A DNA stretch of 64,000 nt from Ignelater luminosus. Lineage: Eukaryota; Arthropoda; Insecta; Coleoptera; Elateridae. Both the position numbers and the translations under genes were made by a program. Shown in pieces: positions 36,801 through 48,400 of this stretch (positions are counted from its first letter, which is position 1; every line of letters starts with the position of its first letter). The notes under the pieces are model-generated. The model was given only the letters and a program-made list of their open reading frames with translations, was not told the DNA's origin and did no database searches. The stretch lies in NCBI GenBank assembly GCA_011009095.1, contig VTPC01005435.1, positions 62,001 through 126,000 of the forward strand, written 5' to 3'.

Positions 36801-39800
36801 GAAACGAACACGGTGTATAAAAAATCCCAAGCTAGTTGTAGTTGAGAGTTGCTAATGTATAAAAATGATAGCTATATTTCAAGTGTGGAAGTAGAGCTAA
36901 AGAGGAAACGTGGCACTTCTGGTTTTCTCATTTTGCACTTTATATACAGGGTGATCATTTTAAAACTTCCCACCTTGAATAACTCTTTAATTAGTAAAAT
37001 TATCAAAAATCGCTGAGACGCGTCGGTTTTTTTTTTGGAGGGGGACATTTAATAACCTATTCTAATCAGTTGGGAAACTTCCACCCTCCCCCCCAACCAC
37101 CCCCGCCCCAAATGTCTAAATGGGACTACCCCATGTGCGATACATCATTTTAAAGGGTATAAGATTCTCAATCTTTCACATCAAAGAAAATGAAAATCGG
37201 CCCAGCCATTCATGAATTAGGGGCAAAAATGGATTTAATTCAATAAATACGTTTCTGTCTCTAGTTCAAGAACAGCTGGACTGATATTAATTTTCTTTGA
37301 TGTAAGAGATTGAGAATCTTATACCCTTTAAAATGATATATCACACATAGAGTAGTGGCATTTAAAATTTTTGAAAACTTTCACCCTCCTCTCAACCACT
37401 CCCACCCCAATCCTCTTATTTTTTAGCAAGAAATAAAAAGTAGGACAATACCCCACATGTGGTATTTAAAATTAGTAGTATTTAGAGATATGGAGGATTT
37501 GACGAAAATAATTAAACTTGAAATTTGAATGTTTTAATTGTCTGGTATCAACAGGATGGTGCACCACCACATTATTCACTTCATGTTAGAGAATATCTAG
37601 ATGAAGGTTTTCCTAATAGATGGATAGGAAGACGTAATCCAATGGAATGGCCGGCTTGATTTTTTTCTTTGGGTGTATTTAAAATCACGTGTGTATCACT
37701 CAAAACCTCGAGATCTTGAAGAACTGAAAGAAAAGATCAAGTGGGGTAAGATCAGGAGATCTAGCCGGCCATTTCATTGAATTACTAAGTCTTCCTATCC
37801 ATCTATCAGGAAAGACTTCATCTAGATATTCTCTCACACAAAGTGAATAATGTGGTGGTGCACCATCTTGTTGATACCAAACGATTAAAACATTCAAATT
37901 TCAAGTTTAATTATTTTAGTCAAATCCTAAAATCTCTATCTCTAAAAACTACTAATTTTAAATACCACATGTGGGGTATTGCTGGACTCAGAAAAAATCT
38001 ACTTTTTATTTCTTGCTAAAAAATAAGGAGGTTCCATTCAGAAAAAAGTCAATGACATCATAAGTCCCAGAGCAGTAAACTAAAAACAAAAAAATTAAAT
38101 TGACGTATCTGAGCTTTTCTTCCAAACAGTGATAATAAAAAAAATTAGAATTTTATATTATATTAACATAAATTATTTTATTTACAGAAATTACAGATGT
38201 TCAAGCTTGCATTAGCTTTATCGCTGGGTTCATATCAGGGTATGGTGATAATCATGTTGAATTCCATGATTGCTCTTTAGAGACAGCAATTATAGAAGCT
38301 TGTTTTACTTCTGTCCAGTCTGTAAGTAACATTTTCTTGTGTTATAATATTCTTCTTTTATAAAATTCCACTTTTAGCGTAAGATAATTGCACTGTATTT
38401 CCACAATGATGATGATCCTTTTTCAAAAATGCTTTGTCCACATTTTATTAATGGTGAAATTAGAAATATTCTGGAAGAATCTTATTATGTAATGGGTTGG
38501 GATGTGAGTGAAGAAATGTTTCACAGTGCCTTAAAGAACTCATTAAATAAAAATATTGATTTTGAACCGGCTAAAATTATGATCACTGAAAAAAAGGCAG
38601 CACTGCTCTTTCTTTATCCTATTGAAAATTCTATCACAGTGTTTTCCGTACTACATGGCAAGGAAGTAGACACTAAAGATGTTCTTACTGCATTGCAAGC
38701 AATTCAGAAAAATTTTACAGTTGAAATTGAAAATGAAATTGAACTGGAAAATATAAAGGAGAAAAATCAAACACAAAATGATATCGGGTAGGTTTAGTAA
38801 ATGTATTCACACTACTACCTAAAAGAAATAAAATAAAATCTTTATTCATTTTTTCTATAAAGAAAAGATGTTCAGAGATTATAAGCATAATAATAGCATA
38901 TGCATTGGTTTAGAGGTTATTATAGTAATAACAATAATAACTTGGTTATAGTTCAAAAGAATTTCAACAACTCATGTATGACCGTTTGGGTGATAGAGAT
39001 TATGATTGTTTTGAATATAACGAACACGAACACTTAAAAAGTAAAATAGGTTTCGCTAAATTTGGCCCACCACAAAGTGAAGAAGGGTATTATGAAAAAC
39101 AAAACAAGAGTATTGAAGAGACATATAAACAGATATGTACTTATAATAGTAAGTATTTATTTTATTTTTTAAATGCTTTTCGGTAGTACAATATCTTATA
39201 GTCACTAAATCTGTTGCAAATTAAATGCAAATGTTTTTAGATATGAGTATAAGTTTTTAGTTTTACTTATAATATTGTACTATGCATTCTCATTTTTGAT
39301 ATAATTAGAATCTTTTGGTATTTCCTTTTGAAATTAATTCAATTATTATATAATGTGTTCTGAGTATATTTTTGTCACTACCAGGTATAAAATTCATTTT
39401 GCATGCCTTTTCTCTAATAACATATTTTACTTAAAATAATAATTTATGACCTGTTTGAGCAATTCTTTGAAAACATCAGTTTTCTTTTTAATTATCTTTT
39501 CTTTTTATTTTAGATAAATATTCAGAATGGAAAGATCAAGTGTTTGTATCCTTTATTTACAACTGTTTAGAACCAATGCCAGAAGAAAAGATTGCAAGGG
39601 CGAAAAAGTATCCTGATTATAACCCAAACACAGACATGTCTCCAGTTCCAGTCTATGTAATTCGTAAATGTATAGGTAGTGATAATCCATGTCGTGTGTT
39701 TATTGACAGTGATAATCGAATGTACAACTCGTGGGAAGATTACATTGAAGATAATAAGCTCCACAAATGTACAATGGTATTACCAAGAACTGGGCGTTAT

Positions 39801-41576
39801 ATTGGTAAAGAAAATGAAGAAGTTCTCCTCGAAAGACATTTATCACCATCTTGTGGCATTGGACATTCTATACTCATGGGAACCGATATTGCTACTACTG
39901 TTGCTGGTCTTGCATCAGGTGGAGTTTTTATTGCAGCTATGATTCCTGCTATAGCAGTAGCACCAGTTGCTTTAACAGCAGCTGCTGTGACTGGCATTGG
40001 AGTTGGAGTTTATTCAGTTATCCGTAGTGCTGTTAACATTTATGACAGACAAAAACATGGAGAGGTATATAGTACAACTTAATTATTCTTGGAAGTAAGA
40101 ATATATTGTATTTTAGAGTTTGAGCTTTGCAAACTCTGAAGCTCGAGGCGCTTACATTAATATAGTGGCTGGTACTTTGGGCTTTGTGGGTGCTGGAGCA
40201 ACAACTGCAGTATCTCAACTAGCAGCTAGAGGTATCAATTTAGGGCAGGTATGTTCTATTTCAAATTAAAGAATTAATAATAATTTTACAAATAAGCAAA
40301 ACATTCGATAGGGAGCTCGTGTAGCTGTTAATGCAATAGGGGTACTGAATGTCAGTGCAAGTGGGGTGGGTATTGCAAATTCTACCTATCAGGTTATTGA
40401 TGATTGGATTACTGAACAAAGAACTCCATCAATCTTAACTGTTGTTCAATTGAGTTCATCCATTTTGTTCTTTGGAAATGCTGTTTATAACTTCAGATTA
40501 GCTGGTACAATTATAGAAGAAAGTCAAACTGATGTTCTTAGAAGACACCAAGACTCCCTTAGAAGTAACAAGCATAGGTAAATTAAATTTTATAATCAAA
40601 ATTGCTCAAGAAAAAATTTGAAATGTGTTGTACTTACTATTCTAGGAGAACATTTACTAAAATGATGAAAGAAACGGTTCGTCAAAATAATGGAGATGTA
40701 TCTACAGCTCGTGCTGAAGTTATTTCAACAATTCGTAACATGGGAAATAAAGATGAAGTGTTTGCAATATTAACACGTAACAATAAGCTATTTAATAAAA
40801 ATGGTATAAGATTTTCAGCAGAAAATGGGGAGATTACATTAAATGGAATGTCTGTTGATATATTAGAGTTTGGATCAATGACAGGAACTGAAAGAACACA
40901 ACTTCTTACGGATTTACCTTCAAGACCACAGCCTTCTATTCGAAATACAAATAATACCACAGAAATTATTAATACAGTTATTACAGGAATGAACTATGGG
41001 CAACTTATCATCAACGGTTGTACATTTGCTGAAATAGCTGCTACTTTATTGCAAGGTTTTTCGAGCGGTGTACAAGAGAAAGTAATAAGAATTTGTAAAA
41101 TTCTGTGTGATAAATTAATGGAGTCGATGGACTTTCCAAAGATATCTGCTGATTATTTTTCACATATTAGCAATGAACCATTTGAAGTAATTTTGAGATT
41201 TGTAATTGATTTTTTGAAAATTAAAGTGAATTCTCGAGAGACTAATTATGAACAACAAAAAGCTGCAGCTGCACTCTTACCTGATTTTAATGAAGAAAAC
41301 TTTAATAGAGAATGGGGTATACTTCCCACTAGCACAAATAGAGCAGTTGTTTGGTTTGAACGTATTGTAAATACTTTTGTAATGGGTATTTCTATCGATG
41401 AATTGTTATTACGAGAGTTAATACAGTACATTAATAATATAATTATAGAACGAATTTTGGATTATTGTGATGGTATAGAAAGATGTAGGAATCGTGAAAA
41501 AAACACCACCAAAAATCTGTACAAAATTTCATGCAAAGTTTGTGGTGGTTATTACTATAGTCAAACCAGTTCTTGA
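27858..41576 (+). CDS. FAF1-like ubiquitin-like/UAS protein fused to DUF4781, copy A
   Basis: Nine coding exons: 27858-27960 (paralogue-supported start 27870; an in-frame ATG lies at 27858), 36363-36611, 38188-38321, 38378-38787, 38952-39148, 39514-40064, 40117-40248, 40312-40577 and 40646-41576. From 27870 this is 2961 nt, 986 aa. Residues about 8-90 resemble the FAF1 ubiquitin-like domain (TVEDVKLQIYEKT, NITGWTNDP). Residues about 115-265 resemble the FAF1 UAS thioredoxin-like domain (FIAGFISGYGDNHVEF, RKIIALYFHNDDDPFS, YYVMGWDVSEEMF). From about residue 296 it is DUF4781 (MYDRLGDRDYDCFEY, EPMPEEKIARAKKYPDYNPN, LSPSCGIGHSILMGTDIA, SFANSEARGAYINIVAG). No UBX domain follows. Function is unknown; by domain analogy it may bind ubiquitinated or p97-linked substrates. 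A polyadenylation signal AATAAA lies about 41703. Introns 1 and 2 carry repeats and the assembly gap. Confidence 0.85.
28843..29251. other. assembly gap with duplicated flanks
   Basis: 100 N at 28997-29096. The 154 bp before it (28843-28996) and the 155 bp after it (29097-29251) are the same sequence, differing by one substitution and one single-base insertion, and both end in GGTATAGGATCCCA. This looks like two overlapping contig ends, or two haplotypes, that were not merged. Confidence 0.9.
29730..30062 (+). other. unrecognised 110-codon ORF in intron
   Basis: An open frame with mixed composition (contains ILCWGQNSRSEDCAQKLGS and YCREIFKDFLSKEP). I do not recognise a family. It may be a fragment of a mobile-element protein or chance; no start context, splice partners or terminal repeats support it. 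Confidence 0.2.
31031..32271. repeat. nested inverted repeats (foldback cluster)
   Basis: Outer arms 31031-31200 and 31755-31925 are inverted copies (for example GATTTGGCTATTTTGGAGATC against its complement). Inside them, 31472-31483 TAGTGTGCCATG pairs with CATGGCACACTA about 31713-31725, flanking a further palindromic segment. Outside, 31936-31970 pairs with 32237-32271 (GCCTACTCT..AATTCTATAA). Short ORFs in this region are products of the symmetry. Confidence 0.75.
32772..33334. mobile_element. pogo/Tigger-like deletion derivative with TA target site
   Basis: A 563-bp element. The left end is TAGTACAGACTCTTTAATCC; the right end, read inward, is CAGTACAGACTCTGTAATCC. They form a 24-bp inverted repeat with few mismatches, flanked on both sides by TA (32770-32771 and 33335-33336), as for Tc1/mariner/pogo elements. 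A minus-strand ORF (33054-32869) begins MSRKRKHHTLTLLQKVEIL and continues with a CENP-B-type helix-turn-helix (SKIYNVGKSTIMDI), then stops. Most of the transposase is deleted. Confidence 0.88.
32869..33054 (-). pseudogene. Tigger-type transposase, N-terminal DNA-binding fragment
   Basis: About 61 codons from the MSRKRKH start encode the first CENP-B N-terminal helix-turn-helix of a pogo/Tigger transposase. The residues LLQKVEILNKLDEGE and LSKIYNVGKSTIMDIIK match the family pattern. The DDE domain is absent. It lies wholly inside the 563-bp terminal-repeat element. Confidence 0.8.
34573..34725. repeat. 153-bp perfect direct repeat, copy 1
   Basis: Identical by eye to 35088-35240, 515 bp downstream. 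It starts TTGATTAAAGTATCTAAAAT and ends GGTTACCGTAACTTAT. No flanking target duplication was found. Confidence 0.92.
35088..35240. repeat. 153-bp perfect direct repeat, copy 2
   Basis: Second copy of the 34573-34725 sequence, same strand. The 362-bp spacer between the copies holds only a small unrecognised minus-strand ORF (35048-34851). Confidence 0.92.
36950..38060. mobile_element. Tc1/mariner (DUF4817-type) relic rearranged as a foldback, FAF1-like A intron 2
   Basis: Begins with an ACAGGGTGATCATTTT end-like sequence at about 36953. A small inverted repeat sits at 37135-37205/37260-37350. A large one follows: arm 37410-37658 and its inverted copy 37770-38030. Both arms encode the same DDE-domain fragment, VWYQQDGAPPHYS..VREYLDE then RWIGR, once on each strand. 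The minus-strand copy continues WPARSPDLTPLDLFF, the third catalytic acidic region. The coding parts are broken. Confidence 0.8.
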
Positions 41577-42342
41577 TGTTTACAGTTATTACGTAGAAGG
41601 ATTTTTAGATGATGTTCAGTATTCAAATGGTTGCATTTATTTAATGCTTGCAGATTCAATCTTTACACACTATTTTAATATTTATTTGTAATTCATTAAA
41701 GAAATAAAATTTTTTTAAGTTGGTTAAATCATACAAGATGTTTTATAATGCTATATAACATAATTAAATATTGCATGTTTATTTTATTATATTGTTATTA
41801 TTATTATTATAGAGAGATAATTGGCTTGAATTAGTAAATGAAATTGTGTCATGTAGACCAGCACTTGCTCAAACTTGATCAATACAATGTTACACAATAA
41901 ATATACTTACAAGTTTAAAACATTTTTCAGATTTTGTGTTTGAATTTACAAAGATAGGCAACACACATCACGTATCTTAGATGATTGCATTTTTAAAATT
42001 AAAGAAGAAACGGAATATAGTAACCATTAGTTAAACAATTTTTCCGTTATGTAGCCTGACATTAGAGCAAATGTAAGTGTAAGAATTTATTTCAAGAAGA
42101 AATGCTTTAGTAATGAAAAATTGATATAACAAGTCACCAATTTTGAAAATTTAGGAAAAGCTGTGGAGCACTTTTTGTATTTTGTAATAAAAGTTAAATT
42201 TATATATATCAAGTTGTATATCTAATGTTATTGTTATTCATCTTATAAATGACAGTCTTGTTATATACGTAGTATCTTGTACCTTTTTGTTTAATTTATA
42301 TAGAAAAAAAATTGAAAATATATGCTAAGTATTCTTAAGGTA

Positions 42343-42641
42343 GAACTATCTGGGCATTTTTACTGCAATTTTTGAAACAAAACTGATGATCACAAATAGA
42401 AGATTTAATTATGTGTCTGATATATGTGAAAGAAGAGATTTAAAGGAATGTTTAATGGATTTTTTTTTAAATAAACAAAATCTTTTTGTGCAAATGTAGT
42501 ATATTTTTAAAAAGATTTATTTAATCACAGCCATTCTTTTAGATTTCCTCTTTTACATATATATCAAATACCTAATAAAATTTTTTAACAATGATCATCA
42601 ATTTTGTTTTTAAAATTGCAGTAAAAATGTCTGGGTAGTCC
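42343..42641. mobile_element. MITE-like inverted-repeat element
   Basis: Arms 42343-42391 and 42593-42641 are about 49 bp each. GGGCATTTTTACTGCAATTT on the left pairs with the inverse of AAAATTGCAGTAAAAATGTC on the right, with a few mismatches. The interior is AT-rich and non-coding. No clear target duplication was seen. Confidence 0.65.
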
Positions 42642-43159
42642 CCTTGTAATATATTAGAGAAAGTGATATTTAAAGTAAACATTCCAACATATCATTATAG
42701 GTGCCTCATTGTTATTAACAGACTTGGAATTGAGCATGTTAGTATCTACAAATAATATAAACAAGTTGAATGCTTTTTTGTTAGATACTGCACTTTGAAA
42801 ATAAGATTGTTTGTAGTTACTTCATTCTAGTCCAGGTTCTGTTTTGAATACTACTGCATGTGATCACAATAATTAAAACTGCTTTTTACACATGTACACA
42901 CTTAGGCTTTACATATTGTGATTTTTGATATATTTTATGAAAGAGTACTAATTATATTAGAAGGTTGTAATATATTAATTAAATTAATATATTAAATGTA
43001 GCAATGTCTCAGAGTAAGAATTATTTTGATACTAAAATTATAAATATAAAATAAAATTGTACCTACACATTTATGATAATAAAAAAATAATAGTATTGTG
43101 TTATTATTATTTATTGTTCGGAATAAATTAGTAGTTCCAGCTGCAACAAAAAGTACAAA

Positions 43160-43740
43160 TACAGGGTGTCTCCAGATCAACTTAACAAGAGGTGTGAAAG
43201 ACAAGAAATTTTCGAGTTGAAACTTGAGCCATATTCTTATTTTTGAAAAATCAAGCAGGCTTTGATAGGTATCAAAAACTTTGTTACACTTGCATAAGTA
43301 AATTTTGATTAAAACGCAAAAAAGTGTTGAGGATTTCTTTCAATACCAATCTGTTACAAACTTAAAAATCTTTTATAACAACAACACTGTACAGTTCATA
43401 TAAGATGTTGAAAGTGTGCACCCTTATTGATGGATAGGCAGAAGAGGTGCAGTAGAATGGCTAGCTCGCTCGCCAGATTTAAGTCCACTTGACTTTTTTC
43501 TGCAGGGCCATCTCAAAAGCAAGATTTATGTTAATATGTTGGAAGATATTGAAACTAAAAGACTCCATGCTGGAAAAGAAAGTAGAGCTATCATACCAGA
43601 AACAATTCAAAATGCAATAAATGAATCCTTGCCAAGCTGTGAATGGTGCATACTTTGAACATCTTGTATGAACTGTACAGTGTAGTTGTTATAAAAATTA
43701 TTCAAAAGTGGATAAAGGTAGGTTTGCTTATAAGTATACA
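43160..43740 (+). mobile_element. Tc1/mariner transposase C-terminal relic with foldback flanks
   Basis: Starts with ACAGGGTGTCTCC at 43162. At 43432-43660 the plus strand reads IDGWIGRRGAVEWLARSPDL then SPLDFFLQGHLKSKIY, the third acidic block and C-terminus of a DUF4817/IS630-type transposase, and ends in a stop. Flanking arms 43375-43425 and 43640-43693 (ACTGTACAGTTCATA and its inverse) form an inverted repeat. The N-terminal half is missing. Confidence 0.75.
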
Positions 43741-45441
43741 TGGAATTTTTACTATAAGGACCATAACAATTAGTTATTGTAGTTAGAAGTGAAATTTAAA
43801 TTTACAATCGCTTGTAAAACCAATCGACTGTATTAAGTATGGCCTGAAGTAACATACATACAGTGCACTATGAATAGATAATAAATATCATATCTCATTA
43901 TTTAATAAAAGATGAATTGCTAAACAACAAACATAAATTGGAGTTACGCTAATAATAATGCATCTGGCGGTTTGTTCCGGTTGTTGCGTAAAATAAGTTG
44001 CATAACTCGAAAAAGTGGGTCATTACTGTATATTTGTATATGTCCTGTCCAAGAGCAATAATGTTAATCACGATGACACAATGCCAATGAAAAGGTTCTT
44101 GATTGGTTGACCTTCACATATTAGCCAATCAGGAGCCTAATTCTGTAGGCATCGCGCATCATGACTACTACTCTTGGATACTAGAAATAAAAATCTTTGT
44201 TTATTATGTTTATTATGATTTTTCTAGTCAACAGATAAAACGGATAAAACTCTTCCAAGAATCATTATTCATAACCTAAAATCTGACAGTTCAAGATTTA
44301 TTTCATTTTCGATATTTTTTGTCTAATATGCTGAATTTGTTATAGATGTGATTTTTATAAATACGGTAACATCGTGATTGTTTTGGTGCATTCATAAAAA
44401 GTGAGTCCAATTCAGAATTCATGTTTAAATATCTGTAACATAATAAGCTTTTATATATCTAACTAATAACTAATAAATAACATTATTTTGATTAATTATA
44501 AGGTCGTGAATAATAATAATATCATCAAAGAAATTTCTTTGATCCAAGTAGGTAGTTCTCTTGTTTTTTCAAATGTAAAGTATGTCTCACTTCTTATCTA
44601 TACACCTTTTTAGCACACCTCCAGCACCAGCCTACTGCAAGTAAAAATAAGTAGGTATTGAAAGACATAGTAAGCATTTCCATAAGGTGACTAGACATGC
44701 ATATTATGTTTTTCATTCAAAACCAGAATAAGAATTAAAAAATTCATGTGCAAAAACGGCGTTATTTCTTAAGAGATACTGTTTAGATTACCTTACCTAC
44801 TTACTAGAAGGTTGCTCAAATCCTCAGATACATTGTAATAAGTCCCTAAAATTATAGTGAATGTAAAGATCTAAGAAAGGCATGCATTTATAGAACTTAA
44901 ATATCAGCGAACACTCCTTGAAGTCGTATTGTTGAATTCCATATTTAATTCAAGTTAGGGCTGCTTCTCTTTTCTATTTACACCAATTAAAATATGAAGT
45001 GGTAAATATGATACTCTCTTAGAGGTATCTGCGATTGATAATGCAATTCTACATACTGATTTGAAAAACCGATACAAAAAGGTAGTACAGTCTACTTAAA
45101 AATCACTATGGGTCATTGCCTTATATATTTGTACAAAAGAAAAAGTTCTAGCTATTTAGGATAATAATTACAAAATTTCAGCCTCCTGTTACCAGAAAGC
45201 TTGCAGTTCTTTGTTGGATTTTCTGCATTTAATTTTAATTGTAGTATAAAGTATGGCACACAACAAAAGTAGTTGTAATTGTAAAAAGATCTCCTCTAAA
45301 ATGTACATCTGATAAAAATTTTGAATAAATCTAGTAATAAATAAGCAATTATAATGAATTAATAGTTTTTTTTTGTATTTTAACATAATAAATCTTTTAT
45401 TGTATATTTTATAATTCAGATAATGCAAGGCTACAACAATA

Positions 45442-48400
45442 ATGGCAGAAGAAGCCTACGACGATTACCTTTTTGTTGTCTATTATGACAACAGGCAGTT
45501 TAGATTCCATTTACCAAGTAATGCTACTCTAGGTAAGTAGAAAACCTGGTGTAATATAGATTTACTGAATGTATTATTTCTGTGTCCATATGCAAAGCAT
45601 ACATAGGTATGCTACATTTTTAAAATCATTTTGTATAAGTAAAAATGATGATTGCAAATTGTATCGACATATTTCACATGACTTTTTAGGAAATTCTTTA
45701 TTGTCTTTAAATAACTATACTGCTCTCTAACCTGAGTGATATAAAATATAGTTTGGTTTGCACAGTTGCTCTTAAATGAATGAGAATAATAAAAATAAAT
45801 TTTTATATAGGTGTGGAAGTATTTAAATAAACGATACCATGTGATGTTTGAATAATTTTGAATTAATAAATTTATAGACAATAATATGCTAGTAATTCCC
45901 ATTACTAAAATGTTTCAATTAATTAGTAAGGTGATTTATTACTGAATTGTTTTTATAAATGCGTCTTATTGAGTTTTGCATTACTACCCAATAATTGCAT
46001 TAAAAATATACCATTACAGAAAATCTTAAGTTATATATATATGGGAAGACTGATGTTCAACCTTCGAAGCAGAATATAACGGGTTGGACCAACAAGCCAG
46101 TAAATGAATATCAAACATTATCATCTTTTTTGCCTTCACAACAAAATTGCCTTTGGGTTTCATCTATTGATGATCACGTTGATAATGAAGATAGCTTTTG
46201 TGTAGTTGGTAACTCAGAATTGTCAAATATGTTACAACGGCAAAAAATTGAAGAGGAACTCGAAGGTATTAAGTTTGTTTAGATTTCTATTCTCAGTTGT
46301 TTGATAAAAGTTGTGCAAAACATACATTTTGTATTGTTTACAGATGTGACTGATGTTCAAGCATGCGTCAGTTTTATTGCACAGTTTATATTTAGATATG
46401 GTGAAGAGCATGTTCCTTTTCATGATCGCTCTTTAAAAGAATCAATTAAAGAAGCATGTTTTGCTTCCGTCCAATCTGTAAGTATTATCTTTTAATACCA
46501 TTTGCTATTTAAAGTTTTATGCTTTTCAGCGTAAAATAATTGCCTTATATTTTCATGATGAGAGTGATCCATTCTCAAAAATGATTTGCCCGGCATTGAT
46601 CAGTGGTGCAATTAGAGATGTTTTGGAAAAATCTTATTATGTGATAGGTTGGGATGTGGGAAATAAAGTATTTCACAGTGCCTTAAAGAAATCTTTAAAC
46701 GAAAACATCGATTTTGAACCAGCTCAAATTATGCTCATGCAAAAACGTTCTGTATTGTTCATTGTTTATCCTATTGAAAATTCTATTACGATATTTTCTA
46801 TGTTACACGGTGAGAAATTAAGAACTAAAGATGTTCTCACAGCATTACAGGAAATTGCTAGGAATTTTGAAATTGAAATTAAAAATGAAATTGAATTAGA
46901 AAAGATTAGACAGAAAACCCGCATGCATAATGACATTGGGTAGGTTTGATAAGTGATATTTATTGTACAAACTGTACTAGTTGTACATTGTTTTATTACA
47001 GTTCAACAGAATTTCAACAACTCATGTATGACCGCTTAGGTGATAGAGATTATGATTGCTTTGAATATGATGAGCATGGATATTTGAGAGAAAAGATAGG
47101 TTTTGCAACCTTTGGCCCTCCACAAAGTGAAAAGGGATATGATAAAAAACAGAAAAAGAGCATTGAAGAATCATATAAAAGAATACGTCTTCATAACAGT
47201 AAGTGAAAATTCCCATAACGTCTATTTTGCTATAAGTTTAATACTTTAACTAAAAGTAACCATTGTTGTTTAAGTCTAACAGGAGTATTGATTATTCTAT
47301 GTCGCATTATAATATCATTTCTTATGTTTAGGATACTAGTTCTGTGGCATATCTTTAAGCTTCACATTCTATCTTTATTCAAATTTATTTAAAATAGTAA
47401 ATAGTAATCTTGGGTATTCATAGAAAAAAAATTTTTTGCCTTTAACTTTTTCTTTCAGTATTGTAGCTAATTATAATCAATTTTTATTGTGTAGCTGATT
47501 CTTTCCAGAAAATGTAATTACAGCACTTGGAATTTTGTTTCTGTCTTTATTTGTCATTCTTCATTGTTTTTGCTATCTTACATAATTATTTTTCATTTTA
47601 GACAAGTATTCGGAATGGCAAGATGAAATATTTGTATCATTTATCTACAACTGTTTAGAACCAATGCCAGAAGAAAAAATTAGAAGGGCAAAAAAATATC
47701 CTGATTACAATCCCAACACAGACATATTTCCAGTTCCAGTTTTTGTGATTCGTAAATGTAGAGGAAGTAATAATCCATGCCGAATATATATCGACAGTGA
47801 TAATCGAGTGTACAATTCATGGAGAGATTATATTGAGGGCAACAAACTTTATAAATGCACTATGGTACCGCCTTTAAGTGGACATTATATAGGTAATAAC
47901 AATGGTGAAGTATTACTTGAAAGACATTTATCACCGTCTTGTGGCGTTGGACATGCTATATTAAAAGGAACAGATATTGCTACTACTATTGCTGGACTTG
48001 CTTCAGGCGGTGTTTTTATTGCGGCTTTGATTCCTACTATAGCAGTAGCACCAGTAGCTTTAACAGCAGCTGCTGTAACTGGTATTGGGGTTGGAGTATA
48101 TTCAGTTATTCGTGGTGCTGTTAACATCTATGACAGACAAAAACATGGAGAGGTATGCAGATTCTCATTAAGTAATATTAGAAATTAAAGTTTTTGTAAT
48201 CTTAAGAGTATGAGTTTTGCAAACTCGGAAGCTCGGGGTGCCTACATAAACATAGTTGCTGGAGCTCTTGGTTTTGTGGGTGCAGGAGCAACTACTGCAA
48301 TATCTCAATTAGCAGCTAGTGGTGTTAATGTAGGACAGGTATGTTTATCTTATTAATTCAAAGAAATAAATTCTATCTAAAAGTAACTTAATAATAGGGA

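Larger units (their letters stand above)
41577..45441. other. intergenic between the two paralogues
   Basis: 3.9 kb holding the 3' UTR of copy A, a MITE-like inverted repeat, a Tc1/mariner relic and the presumed promoter of copy B. A possible non-coding first exon of B could end at the donor AAAA|GTGAGT near 44400 and join the acceptor at 45420. CCAAT-type boxes (GATTGGTT and AGCCAATC) lie near 44103-44130. Confidence 0.4.

Noticed and set aside
39567..39997. Several ORFs antisense or out of frame within exon 6 of copy A
   Set aside because: Shadows of the DUF4781 coding frame, repeated at the same place in copy B.
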